From: Histomonas meleagridis
Taxonomy: Eukaryota > Parabasalia > Tritrichomonadida > Dientamoebidae
Reading direction: 5' to 3'
Assembly: GCA_020186115.1 (NCBI GenBank)
Contig: WSYJ01000176.1
Location: 1-64,000 of the forward strand
Length of the DNA stretch: 64,000 bases
Below, in pieces: positions 1 through 10,756 of this stretch. Each line of letters begins with the position of its first letter. The stretch's first letter is position 1. The notes beneath the pieces were generated by a model. That model was not told where the DNA came from. It searched no databases and saw only the letters and a list, made by a program, of their open reading frames with translations. Both the position numbers and the translations under genes were made by a program.

Positions 1-60
1 ATATCAACCGTCAACTTTTGCGTTAAATCATTCAATAAATGCTCATTTTCTCCGTTTCGT

Positions 61-100
61 AAAGGGTTAAAAAAAGGGTTAAAAAAAGGGTTAAAAAAAC
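61..100. repeat. short tandem GGGTTAAAAAAA repeat
   Basis: The 12-base unit GGGTTAAAAAAA occurs three times in a row, with the GGG triplets at 64, 76 and 88. Just downstream (about 164-225) a roughly 32-base unit containing CACATAG and ATTAACAACA is duplicated in tandem. No gene is visible in 1-893. A GC-richer patch with a GT run lies at 360-420. Confidence 0.6.
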
Positions 101-893
101 ATCTTTGAAAATTAAAAGGTACTTTTTACATTCAAAATCTCAGTTAATAACAACTTTAAGCTCCAAACACTAAAATTCACATAGGATTAACAACAAAACA
201 CTAAAATCCACATAGTATTAACAACAACTCAGCCGGATTCATGCCTCACACATTTTAAATATAAATGTCATCATGAATTTAAATATATTTTATTACTTTC
301 AATCAAAACCAACCGATTTATGATAATTCAATCGATTTTAGCCGTTCATCCTTTAGTTTATGTAGCGCGAGTGGGAGCGAGTGCGTAGCACGAAGCTCAC
401 ATAGCGCTGTGTGTGTGTGTCACGTTCCTCATCCATACATGAAAAATTATCATTTTTGAACCTTTAAAGCCATCTTTTGCTCTGGAATTTTGAATAGGCT
501 TCTTTGCCACATACCGAAAATAAATTTTCATATATCTTTTTATTGTATTGTCCTAAAAGAAAGCAATATTTGATGATAATTCGCTGTTCCCACTTTTCGA
601 AAAGATTCATGAAATGTGACATTTTACCGTTTTTTTGACTATTGACATATTTAAACAAAAAAATCTCATTATATAGCAAATATACTCAAATGTCATAATG
701 AACAAAAATTTTATACATCTCCTAATCTTTTAAAAAATATATGTTATATATATATAATTTCATTATTTAGAAAGGTACGGTGAACAGATATTCCTACAGG
801 ATTATATAATTAAGTTGAGGTTGGGGGCTCATAACTTTATGCTTTCTCCCCCGTTCCCCCTGTATATCAGTATATGGTTTCAGTTTTATTCAA

Positions 894-1193
894 GAAAAAG
901 CTGTGTTGGATTGTAATAGAATAAATGTAACGAAGATAACTTGTTATCACACTTTTCAGAGTATAATAGAAGAATCAGGATATACACATTAATTATTATG
1001 GAGAATTTATACAAATAACCCTACTGATAATACAAAATATGGAAGATTATGTTTTGATTCAGTGACACAGAAAAAACAAAGTGATAATACTTTTAGTAAT
1101 ATAAGTGCTTCATCATATTTTATTGCATCTACATTTAGTACGAATGAAGGTGAAGGATATATTGAACAAATAAATACAACTATTATTCGTTGA
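894..1193 (+). pseudogene. Maverick fibre-gene fragment (relic copy)
   Basis: The frame beginning at 894 encodes a protein clearly related to part of the Maverick fibre-like gene at 53.6-54.9 kb. Shared stretches include SIIEES, KYGRL, SVTQKK, NTFS and QINTTII in the same order. The copy has an in-frame TAA at 990-992 and ends at a TGA at 1191-1193; neither end of the parent gene is present. The relic reads LLWRIY where the 54-kb copy has LL-stop-RIY, which shows that the stop there is a mutation. It is a dead scrap of a second Maverick. Confidence 0.75.
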
Positions 1194-1743
1194 TTATTTA
1201 ACCGAAAATTTCACATTTTTGTCAAAAGAAATATATAATAAACTAACTATTTATAATTTTATTAAGATAATTAATGAAAATTATAGATTAGTGAAGAATA
1301 AAATTGTAAATAAAATTCAAATAGACAGAACATCGCGGTCGTCCTCATACCTGTAATAATGGTCTAGGATGACAGATACCCCGTACTCTTTTCCCATTAT
1401 ACAATGATATGATAGTTCAATTTCACTAGTATCAAAATTGTGTCCACGTCTTACATATTTAAAATCGAAATTATAAATTAATCTTCCGATATAAATTTGT
1501 ATTAGATCTTGACAATTGGTTAAGAATTCCTGAAATTCTTCAGTTAGTTAACGTTAAATATTTAATGAAAAAAAAATATTTTTTTTTCAAAATTATTTGA
1601 AAGCCCAATTACGGTTTAATGCTAGCTTAAGATAAAATGATATATTGGGAAACATAAAATACCGATCAGTAAATTTAAACTACTCAAAAAGCTAGATTCT
1701 ATTATTCGCTGAAACGATTTGACGAAAGCCAAAGATTTTTTTG

Positions 1744-2990
1744 TTATCTGGTTGCTGCTGGAACTCTCTCAATGCTAATTTCATACGCTATAACAATACA
1801 CTTAAAAGTCAATAAATTATTTCTACTAAATGTATAATCCCAGAAAAAACCCCTGGTACACCAATTTTTTTTATGAAATAATATTAATATTTTATAATGC
1901 GATATAATATCTGCAACTCTATATGCACCTACAACATTCTTTGGACATGTCGCTGTCCTATATGCATCGTATATTTGCATGATCTTCTGCGTTTGCTTAT
2001 TCAGTTCTCTTGGTGGTGAAAATGATCGAACATAATGTTTTAAATTTCCAAAGATACCCAGATCTAATGGTTGTATTTGATTGCTGATGTGAGGCGGAAT
2101 GGGTTTAATGATAATGTTTTGTTCTTCTTGGCATTCTGCGACAAAATCATCAGATGTATGTGCATGAAGATTATCAAATATTAAAACTGCTGGATGAGGA
2201 TAGTTGCATATACCCTATTTCATCTGAACTTCCTCAGAAAATACATCTTTTGCCCCTTGTTATAATAGCGTTCGTTAATGTAGCCACTATCAGAATGTGC
2301 TAACATCAATTTATTTGATTTATATCCAAAATTGTAAAGTTCGAGTTCAAAAGTATCTCTTTCCAAAATAATTTATGGGATTAAAGAAGATCCATCTGAT
2401 GCAATACCTGCAAGCATTGTTGAATGTGATGAGTTTCGATCAGCTTCGAAGTAGATTGAGTTACCGACGTAATTTTGTGGAACAATAAATTTCATTGATT
2501 TTGTATCATAATATTCATTAAATTTAACTTCATCGATATTAAACACAAACTTTGATTGTATATTGCAACTAAATAACTCGTTGAGATCATTAAAATAATT
2601 ATCAATTTCTATTTCTGAAAAAATGAATGTAAACTTTCAAGTGGTGAACCCTGTACAACTCTGAAATCAGGATTGTTATTTATATAATGCCGAATTAAAT
2701 CAAGTTCAAGTGATTTACCATATATATCGTATATAAAATTCTCTATTGCTAGATAATTTTATGGATTATGTTCTTCTACACCTTGCTGAATATATTTCTT
2801 TACATCTTCGTGTTATTCTGGTGTTAGTTGAAGGGGCCATCCGATTAAAATTTGTTCATTATTTGATTGCGTTAGGTGATGCTGTATTTAAAAGCTTAAT
2901 ATATGAGTTTATTGAACCATTAACTATTATTTATAGTGTCTGAGCCTGTGCTTTCTTTTGTATCTCAAAAATGATCAAATGTTGGGCTAT
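1744..2990 (-). pseudogene. pogo/Tigger-type DDE_1 transposase, decayed
   Basis: Read on the minus strand, the region encodes the catalytic core of a DDE_1 (pogo/CENP-B-related) transposase in several frames. The first catalytic aspartate lies in NIDEVKF near 2530. It is followed by a stretch with HSTMLAGIASDGSSLIP, the second aspartate in LIFDNLHAH near 2172, and the family's PPHISNQIQPLDLGIF signature near 2070-2110. The final open piece ends at 1744. Frameshifts separate the blocks, and the N-terminal HTH/CENP-B region is barely recognisable towards 2990. Family membership rests on these motifs. Terminal repeats are not convincing: AATTACGGTT occurs in inverted orientation near 1613 and 3550, but that is weak evidence. 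Confidence 0.7.
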
Positions 2991-3159
2991 AACCGTCTGT
3001 ATATTTTCCTGGCTTGTTTTTCGGCATGTTTTCCTTAATACAACTTTTTGTATGAAATTCTCATCTCAGATTCAAAGTTATTGAAAAATCATTTTTTAAT
3101 TGACTTAAAATTCTTCACAATATCCACTTTTTCAATAGCCTATCGAAAATGGCACGGTT

Positions 3160-3469
3160 GTACAAAAGATCCTATCAAATCATTATTAAATATTTGATTG
3201 AATAATTCCATTTTGAATATTTGATAAGCTTGATTTAATCATTCGAGTGTTATATATTGTAAAGGATTTTTAATAGTATAATGATATTTTTCATTAATAA
3301 ATTTATGAATTTGTTTTTTAAGTAAATAATGATATTAATTATATACAGTTATAGTCAAAGTAATTACATTTTTCCCTTTCACGATAGAAAAAAAAGGTTT
3401 AATATTTATAGCGATAAAATCACAATCTTCAAATTCTTCTTGAGCAAACCACGTATAAAGAGCTTTCAT
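3160..3469 (-). pseudogene. Maverick small-protein relic
   Basis: This is a degraded copy of the Maverick protein encoded at 48723-49040. It starts with an ATG at 3467-3469 and keeps the order FSIVKGKNVITL, KKQIHKF, EKYH, TIKNPLQ and QAYQIFKMEL. At least two in-frame stops interrupt it, at positions where the 48.7-kb copy has lysine and glutamine. The 3' end dissolves near 3160. It lies close to the pogo relic and in the opposite orientation to the fibre relic at 894-1193, so the original element has been rearranged. Confidence 0.75.
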
Positions 3470-3876
3470 AAAATATGATGAAGTGGCAGCATGCTTCTAT
3501 ATTATTATTATCTTGATATATAAGAACAAAACAGACGGTTGACACCCCAACCGTAATTTCTTATATAAAATATTCATTCAATTTCATCTATCGGAGCGGC
3601 TTCCAGTTGTTTACAATATAATAATACAATCAAAATTTATTAAAAGTTAAAATTAGAAGATCCATTTTGAAATATATTTATTTCGTACACATAGATTAAA
3701 TCCAATTCATCATAAATATAATAAATTATATAAATTTATTGATTATCTATACAAAGTATAATATTAATATATATTAAATCTCATTGTTGTGAACTTAATA
3801 AACCCTCAGAATATAATATATTATATTATATAGTTTTTTATATAATAAAATACGGTTTTAAATTTTGTTTTTATAT

Positions 3877-4455
3877 TTAAATTTTGAAAGTCATGCAGCT
3901 TCCAGCTTGAGCCATTTCTACTGCAATATATCTAGTAAAACACATGGAGAACCGTCTTTCATGCGCTTTGATGACTGAATCCTGGATTCCTTGAAGAGAA
4001 GCTGCATGTGCTCCCCCCTTTCGAAATGAGTGTGAACTAATGTTTTGACATTAAATGCCTAAAACCATGAGAAATTTATGTAAATGTGCTCTATATGATT
4101 GATTGCTCATTGAAAAAAATTTTGTGCCAAAGTGGTGTTTGCTGAGATGTAAAGGAATCCACGTGAAAGGGGAATAAGGAGTTTCAGTTTTTGTTATGTA
4201 TACCGGTACACCCGATCCATCTTGGTCTGTTTTACTAGACCGAATTATAATTGTAATCAATTCATTGGTGACAACCAGATCATTTCTATTTAATGCGGTG
4301 CACTCTGAGATACTAAGAAATCCATAAAAGCAAATACTACACATGGAAATGAGTTCAAATTGTTCTTGATTATTAGCATCAATATTATTTGCCATAGTGC
4401 ACATTAATTGAGTGGAAATTGGTGATTCCGAATTTGGATTTGACCCCCAATGCAT
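3877..4455 (-). pseudogene. tyrosine recombinase catalytic domain (one in-frame stop)
   Basis: The open part (4051-4455) reads like the start of a tyrosine-recombinase catalytic domain: FYGFLSISECTALNRNDL followed by a strand and SSKTDQDG, as in phage-integrase or Crypton/DIRS-type enzymes. A TAA at 4051-4053 interrupts it. The same frame continues to a TAA at 3877-3879 and holds HSFRKGGAHAAS, an H-x-x-R box, and a downstream RYIAVEM that could supply the nucleophilic tyrosine. The first catalytic arginine appears to be serine (SISE where R-x-S-E is usual). The N-terminal core-binding domain is missing. A related N-terminal half lies at 18002-18660. Confidence 0.65.
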
Positions 4456-5021
4456 TGTGTTATTTATACCCCGTGGTCAACCAAACAAACTCTTTTAAAA
4501 CTTGTTATTAAACTTTTTGAGTCGTTGCCTCAAAAAGTTTGAATGACAATATTTTACATTCTGGCTATTTATTAAGTTTACAACAATGAGATTTCCATTA
4601 TGCGGCGCATAATGTTAATATGTGTTCACATATTGCATGCGAAATTTTTATCTTGGAATTTTCAATATCTCTATCAGTTGATATTGTATTGTAAGAGGAA
4701 AAGGTACTTCACGTTCCTAAAACGATCGTATTCAATTGCAATAGTAAAAATGTCAAAATATTTCGAATGATGAAAAAAGGAAGCAAAAATATCGATTAAT
4801 AATATTTGATGCTTATTCAACAAATGCAACAGCAATTCCTCCTCAAGGCGGTTCCCAAAATACAAGAAATAATTCAAATAATAATTTTGATGGCTATATT
4901 ATAAATTATTTGTAATTTATTTTGATTATAAGACATCTTTTTAAATGAAATAAACGCAGTATCAAAAGTAATAAAGAATTCGAGAGAAAAATTGGATGTT
5001 TTGTGACTATTTTCTATTAAT
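4456..5021. other. gap without recognised gene
   Basis: AT-rich sequence with a small inverted repeat (CTTTTTGAG and CTCAAAAAG, about 4511-4535). A plus-strand stretch near 4770-4910 encodes a short N- and Q-rich peptide tail. I recognise nothing in it. Confidence 0.4.
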
Positions 5022-5261
5022 ATGGTAAATAAAATAATTGCAAGTTATTTGGAAAACTTCAATTTTAATCATACATTTTTCTTGTTTTGTAAAGAGGCAA
5101 AAATAGATGAAAATGAAATTCAAGAAGAGCAGCTTTTTGAATGTCTACAGAATTCATTATTGTTAATGAAAAATGAAATAGACATCAATGTACATAAAGA
5201 TGTACTAGATGACTTTGATAATAGACTTGAACTTTTTCCAAAAATATTATTATCAAATTGA
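5022..5261 (+). CDS. LisH-like short ORF
   Basis: This 79-residue ORF starts at an ATG. Residues 4-27 (KIIASYLENFNFNHTF, then the FCKEA stretch) fit a LisH motif, a dimerising alpha-helical motif whose pattern is I-x-x-YL-x(2)-F-x(2)-T-x(2)-F-x-x-E. The rest is acidic and helical. It ends at TGA 5259-5261 and overlaps the start of the next open frame, which is read in another phase and encodes an integrase-like HTH. Either these are two separate remnants, or a LisH-plus-HTH protein has been broken by a frameshift. The function is unknown. Confidence 0.4.
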   Translation: MVNKIIASYLENFNFNHTFFLFCKEAKIDENEIQEEQLFECLQNSLLLMKNEIDINVHKDVLDDFDNRLELFPKILLSN

Positions 5262-5680
5262 AAGCTATATTGGAGGTAGGTTTAGTATCCCGTAAAGACA
5301 TTTGTGCAAGATTCAAATGCTCTAATTCTACCATTCCAAAAGTTTTTCAAAAATTTGGAATTAAATATCCAAAACTTAAGAAAGGAAGGAAATCAAAATA
5401 TGTTGATCTGAAAATGATTGACACGATTTCTGATTATACCAGAAAATTCCGGGTTGGTTATCAAAGGATGACTGATGTTCTTATACGAAAGGGTTACACA
5501 GTTACTGAAAATGAAGTCAAACGGATATTTGAAATTGAAGAACTTTACTTATTCGAGAAGGAATATAAACCAGATAATGTTCATGTTACCCCATTTGTAA
5601 ATCAAAGACCGATAACTCAACAATCGGTGAAATTGTGGATGAATATAATATGTATTGGCCTCACACAGGTCTTTACATGA
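5258..5680 (+). pseudogene. integrase/transposase N-terminal HTH fragment
   Basis: About 140 residues form helix-turn-helix segments (VSRKDICARFKCSNSTIPKV), a basic linker (KKGRKSK) and a second helical unit with VGYQRMTDVLIRKG. The layout and the VGYQR motif match the N-terminal half of the IS481-like transposase at 45.0-45.5 kb. The rve catalytic core that should follow is absent; the frame degenerates after 5640, although PHTG and LW traces persist in another frame. The frame opens with TTG rather than ATG, so the coding start is uncertain and may lie in the preceding LisH-like ORF. Confidence 0.5.
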
Positions 5681-6087
5681 TAAACAAAAAAAAATGGATT
5701 AATTTATGGAATTGAATGCAATTGGATCGATTTGTATTCAATTGTTTCAATGTATTTTTTTAAATGCCGTTTGCTGTTTTTTGTTTTTTCTCTTTTATTT
5801 TGATCAATAATTAATTTATAGAAATGACATAATGTATTTTAACACTAAAATAAGGATATATGATATTATAAAAGAATTTTTTCATTCAAACTTGTTTTGA
5901 TAAAGCTTGAGATTAAGAATGGAAACGACGATAAACAAAAAAATTGAGAAATTTACGAATGGAATTTTTAAGTAAGATGTTCAAAACCGAATATCGTTCC
6001 AAAATATGGCAGCGGTTTTATATGCATTCAAAAAGTTGTATTTTTGAATCAAAAAATCACTATTTTTGTGTTCAACTCAGTTCCAAA

Positions 6088-8961
6088 ATGCAAGAATTAA
6101 AGAATGCAATTGAAGGATATAGATCAGGGCACTATGAAATTATGCCAAAAGCGGAACAATACCTTATTAGTTTTATCAAAGGAGAACCTAATGCACTCAT
6201 AATACTTGCAAATCTATATCTTCAAGAAAATGATATATATATACAAAAACTATGCTTAATTCTGATACTAAATTGTTTAAGATATAAGTATCAAGAAGAT
6301 GTATCCAATGTTTATGTTTTTCTTCAAAATTTTGGCATGCAAATCATATCTCGATCTACATCTCAAGACTATGCACTAATATCTAATATCTTTACATTCT
6401 GTCTTTCACGTATTCCATTTGATCCACCCAATTTTTCGGAAGAATTATTTCCATTATATTTCCATATCATTAAAGGAAATTATGACACAGAACTTAAACT
6501 CCAACTTCTTGATTGTGGTCTTTCCAAAACAAAATATGGAAGATTTCTTTTGCCATATGTTCATAATGTTATTCAAGAATCTTTTACGAACAAACCACCC
6601 AATATAATCTTGAAAGGAATTAATTCTTTATGTGGTTGGACCAAGAAACTTGAGAAAGAAGCTCTTTCCAAATTTGAAGATTTATTTTCGTTTACTTTTA
6701 TGATATGTCAAAACTTATCAAACTTCGATATCAATTTTTCTACTAAGTTTTGGGCATTTATAAGTTTTTGTAATTCTAATGTCCGCCCTAATTTCATGCC
6801 GATAGCATATCAAATGTTATCTTCTTCGACTTATTATGATCTTACCTCGATATTATATCATTATCTTTTGAATGAAAAAATCAGTGAAGAGCATTTACCA
6901 ATTTTAACGCATACTTTTATGATTTTAGAATCTGATCCGATCAATCATGATCCTTCACGTTATGCCCTTTTTACTAATATAATCTTTGTGGACAAAATCC
7001 TTGGCTTCATTACTAGTTTAATCAGCACGAACAATGCCAACAATTATTTAATATGTTTACGAATCATACTTCATCTAGTTGAATCATCTATGGTCCGATA
7101 TGAGCCAATGTTTCCAACATTTTTAGAAATTACTGTTAATTTAATTCTCGTTAATAAAGAATGTCAAATTGAATGCTATAAAATATTAGTTGAATTATGT
7201 TTAAGAGATATAATTCATTATGACTTTATCTCATTAGCTAAAACATTATTTGTTAAATCGCTTGAATCACAAAACTTAGAATTCATTGAATTATCATTTA
7301 ATTTCATACATAAAATACTTCGGATAACACAAGATTATAAATATTATGATTTGATAAATGAAGAAGATGATGATTTTCTCTTTTTCTTTAATAGTGCAAA
7401 TAAAATTCCAGATCAAGTTTTACCATTTTATTTAAAGATATTATCATCATCATTCTCATTAACATATAATTATAAAGAAGAGAAAATTGTTGAATTATTT
7501 CAATATTTAAACGCAATTCATAACATATGTAAACAAAATGATAACGAATTTACAAAACGTGTTATGATAAATCTTTCATCTTTTATATTAAAGTTATATA
7601 TTTCATATCCAAATATATTTAATGAAACTATTGCGGAATCAATTCATCTATTAATGACGTGTTTATTAAGTAAACATTGTACAGGTTTTATTTCTAAGTC
7701 ATTGGAATTATTCATAGGTATATTAAAATATAAATCATTTCCATTGTTACGTCATTATTATGAAAGACTTTATCATTTTCAAGAGAATTATATGTCGCCG
7801 AATTTAATCAGTTTCATATCATATATCTTAAAATATGAGAAAATCGAAGAAAGTCAATATCTGATCAAAATAAGAAATAATGTTGAGAAATATTTAACAA
7901 TTGTTGGTTTCCCATCATGGGTTTTCTATTTAAATAGTTCCATGAAATGTATTTCGGAGTTATCTTCTGAATTTTTATTTTCGTTCATTAAGACTCATAT
8001 AATTGGACAGTGTAATTTAATATTAAGTTCCGAGCAATTATTTAATATTTTGCCCAAATTATTTTCGACGATTTGTTGCAATAAATATGATAAATATAAT
8101 ATTACATTACCTGAAGAAGAACGAAATAAACGACAAGAACTTGTGGATAAAATATTAAATGATTATATAATAAAATACCTTATAATTGGAATGAATAACA
8201 AAGATTTATATCAAAGACAATATAAAGTCTTTTATAACTTAGCTTATATATTAGCTAAACATCAACAACCTTTTAACTTAACATTCTTTGATTTCGTAAA
8301 AAATAATCGTAATATTGTTGACGATGAAATCTTATTAATATCACATATAACGAAATTAATATCGAAATCGAAATTAGAGGATGAAAAACGTGTTAATTTC
8401 ATATATATGTTATTAAAGGAAAAATTAAAAAATCAAATTGACGACGATGAAAATCAAAGTACAATATATTCATTAATAAGATCTTTTGCGAAAGTTTATC
8501 CAAATTATATATTAAATGACCCTGAAATGAAGAATTTGATATTTTTGCACTTTAATACTATTAAGGAACAAAACAAAATGTTTTGTTATTACGAATTGTT
8601 ACTTTGTTTCTTAATATTATTAAATAATGCTCCAGTATTCTTTAATGAAACAATGTTTACAAATCAATTCGAAGTTTTCGATTTATGTTCACAAGTTTTT
8701 CCTTATTATTTAATGTACACAAATTGCGCATTGAAAAATATTTTGTTGTTTTACGCAAACCATAGAGAGGCAAAGGAAATAACTTTTAACGCGTTGGATA
8801 GAATGTTCCGAAAAGGTGTAAACTGCAGAGAGTGTTTCAGAATACACATAAAGTTGTTCAACGAGGCAGTGATGTGTCTGAGGTCAATCGTGGAAGAAGA
8901 ACCGCAGAAGTTTGAGGGAACAAACGCAATGAATTACTTGAATATGTTTTTGGCAAATTAA
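6088..8961 (+). CDS. importin-beta/exportin superfamily HEAT-repeat protein
   Basis: A long all-helical protein of about 957 residues from the chosen start. Its first 60 residues (ELKNAIEGYRSGHYEIMPKA, AEQYLISFIKGEPNAL, then an LCLILILNCLRY helix) look like the N-terminal importin-beta/exportin arch: a regular helix pair containing an A-E-x-x-L segment. The rest is HEAT-like helices with no other motif, as expected for a karyopherin that carries cargo with Ran through the nuclear pore. I cannot tell which karyopherin it is. The frame is open from 5944, with in-frame ATGs at 5959, 5977 and 6022. I prefer the ATG at 6088 because the karyopherin-like sequence begins directly after it, the upstream 48 codons look like untranslated sequence, and trichomonad 5' leaders are very short. 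It is intact, with no stop or frameshift. Confidence 0.65.
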   Translation: MQELKNAIEGYRSGHYEIMPKAEQYLISFIKGEPNALIILANLYLQENDIYIQKLCLILILNCLRYKYQEDVSNVYVFLQNFGMQIISRSTSQDYALISNIFTFCLSRIPFDPPNFSEELFPLYFHIIKGNYDTELKLQLLDCGLSKTKYGRFLLPYVHNVIQESFTNKPPNIILKGINSLCGWTKKLEKEALSKFEDLFSFTFMICQNLSNFDINFSTKFWAFISFCNSNVRPNFMPIAYQMLSSSTYYDLTSILYHYLLNEKISEEHLPILTHTFMILESDPINHDPSRYALFTNIIFVDKILGFITSLISTNNANNYLICLRIILHLVESSMVRYEPMFPTFLEITVNLILVNKECQIECYKILVELCLRDIIHYDFISLAKTLFVKSLESQNLEFIELSFNFIHKILRITQDYKYYDLINEEDDDFLFFFNSANKIPDQVLPFYLKILSSSFSLTYNYKEEKIVELFQYLNAIHNICKQNDNEFTKRVMINLSSFILKLYISYPNIFNETIAESIHLLMTCLLSKHCTGFISKSLELFIGILKYKSFPLLRHYYERLYHFQENYMSPNLISFISYILKYEKIEESQYLIKIRNNVEKYLTIVGFPSWVFYLNSSMKCISELSSEFLFSFIKTHIIGQCNLILSSEQLFNILPKLFSTICCNKYDKYNITLPEEERNKRQELVDKILNDYIIKYLIIGMNNKDLYQRQYKVFYNLAYILAKHQQPFNLTFFDFVKNNRNIVDDEILLISHITKLISKSKLEDEKRVNFIYMLLKEKLKNQIDDDENQSTIYSLIRSFAKVYPNYILNDPEMKNLIFLHFNTIKEQNKMFCYYELLLCFLILLNNAPVFFNETMFTNQFEVFDLCSQVFPYYLMYTNCALKNILLFYANHREAKEITFNALDRMFRKGVNCRECFRIHIKLFNEAVMCLRSIVEEEPQKFEGTNAMNYLNMFLAN

Positions 8962-9198
8962 TTAATAAAAAATAATTAAATAGGATATAGAAATTGTGTT
9001 TTAATATTAAAAAAGAGGCACCGCGGCAGAATGTCAAAACTGTATATAATTTTAAAATATAAATATTTGCATGTAAATATATTTACTATGATAATTCCTA
9101 TCACTTCATAATTAATAACTTTTGAGATATCAAATTGATAATACTATAGATTCGATAATACACATAAATCTAATAAAAATAACTTTGCTGATGATTTA
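8962..9198. other. intergenic gap
   Basis: AT-rich spacer between the HEAT-repeat gene and the UBR-like remnant. I see no gene or structured element here. Confidence 0.5.
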
Positions 9199-10214
9199 AT
9201 GAATTATTCTACACATGTTACTAATGCGAATAGTGTATCATTTTGTTTATCAGATGATTCTGAATGGCATGTAATAATGCCATGGAAAGATTGTAATAAG
9301 TTAAACGAAGCTATTTCTAATAAATATTCGAAGAAGCCAAATGTATTAATACCATTTCTCAAATTTACAAAAGAATTTTATAATTTAGATTTGAAAAGTT
9401 TTTTATTTTGTTCGATGATATACTTAATTGAATATTATTGTATTAATGAATTTATATATAAAAAATTAAAATATCATACAATACATATGAATTATATATT
9501 AAATTCAATATTACAAACTTCATTATTAATCGAAACATATGAACTATATCAAAGTGATGAAATAATTGTTGCAAATTCTATTGAAGAACTTTCTGAAAAA
9601 TTACAAAATTTCGAATTTTATCAATTCTTTTATCAAAGAATTTCATATGAGAATTAAAGCCTAAATCAATCTTTGAATTAATGGAAGAATTTCAACTTTA
9701 TATTTATACATTAACACGTATGCCAATTAATTATGCACCACAAAAGGAAGAAAACATTGAAAACAAAGCTAATCATCTTAAAGAACAAATCATGAAATCA
9801 TTTAAAGAGAAGATCATAATGTATAAAGGCAATGAAAATGATAAAAATAATAACGAAATTGAACAAGAAGAAGATGAATGTATAGTTTGTCATGAAAATT
9901 CAGATCAACCATTATATTCTCCATTATTTTATTATGATTCATTCTTACCATTGATAGTTCAATCACAAAATCATAAAGATGCATTTATCTATATTTCTAA
10001 ATCATTTTGTATATGTACACATACAATGCATAAGAATTATTTTGTCTCACGAACTAAACGATGTTCAATTGATCGATGTAATCGTAATAGTTTATTGCCT
10101 AAAATCCCATTTGCATATGATAAAAACAATGAACAAATTCAACATATAATAATATATATAAAAGATTTTATCAAAGAAATATTTCATGATAATTTCGAAG
10201 AAGCAGTTATATAA
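9199..10214 (+). pseudogene. UBR-type E3 ubiquitin ligase C-terminal remnant
   Basis: Two open pieces (9199-9657 and 9681-10214) belong to one broken gene. A single-base frameshift near 9650 links them: the second frame is already open, with sense sequence, for about 12 codons before its first ATG. The second piece has a RING-like zinc cluster: CIVCHENS, then CICTHTMHKNYF about 80 residues on, then CSIDRCNRNSLLPKIPF. The final cysteine pair followed by N-x-LLP resembles the end of UBR/N-recognin ligases. Protein-like plus-strand sequence continues in fragments to about 10600. The large N-terminal part of such a ligase is absent. UBR assignment is by motif spacing only; another RING protein is possible. 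Confidence 0.5.
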
Positions 10215-10756
10215 TTATCATCGGAAATTATATTATTAGAAAATCGATTTTCTAATTTTTTTAAAATATAGTTTCCAAGTCTTTTTTATATAATATAACA
10301 AGGAATGATAGTTATTGATTATGAAATATCAAAGAATTATCCATTTCAACAATATTTAAAGTTTTGTCTACAACAAAAAATAAGAAATATTCAAAAGATT
10401 TAAAAATTGAGCTTGAAAATTGTTACTAATATATGTTAATATTTTTATTTTATATAAAGACACATAATATATTTGAAAGAATATTGGAATTTATGCTAAT
10501 CATAACAAGCAATCTATTAATCATCCAGACTCTGAAATTTCAGAATCTTTAAGAAAATTACCAAAGCAAAAATTGATATATTCAACATTTAATGTTTAAC
10601 AAGTTTTTGACAAATAAATTCAAATTATTTTTTCATAAATTATTTCGAAATCAATTTTTAATCACAGAATTGAAATAAAAAAAAAAAAAAAAATTTTATT
10701 AGGTCTGAAGATATTTTTACCTTTTTAAATGATTTATCATTTGTTGCGCTGCTTCA

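Noticed and set aside
5944-6087. N-terminal extension of the HEAT-repeat protein
   Set aside because: Opens with TTG, and its residues look like translated leader; the karyopherin-like helices begin at the ATG at 6088.
6419-6607. Open frame inside the HEAT-repeat gene
   Set aside because: Out-of-frame shadow of a well-supported gene.
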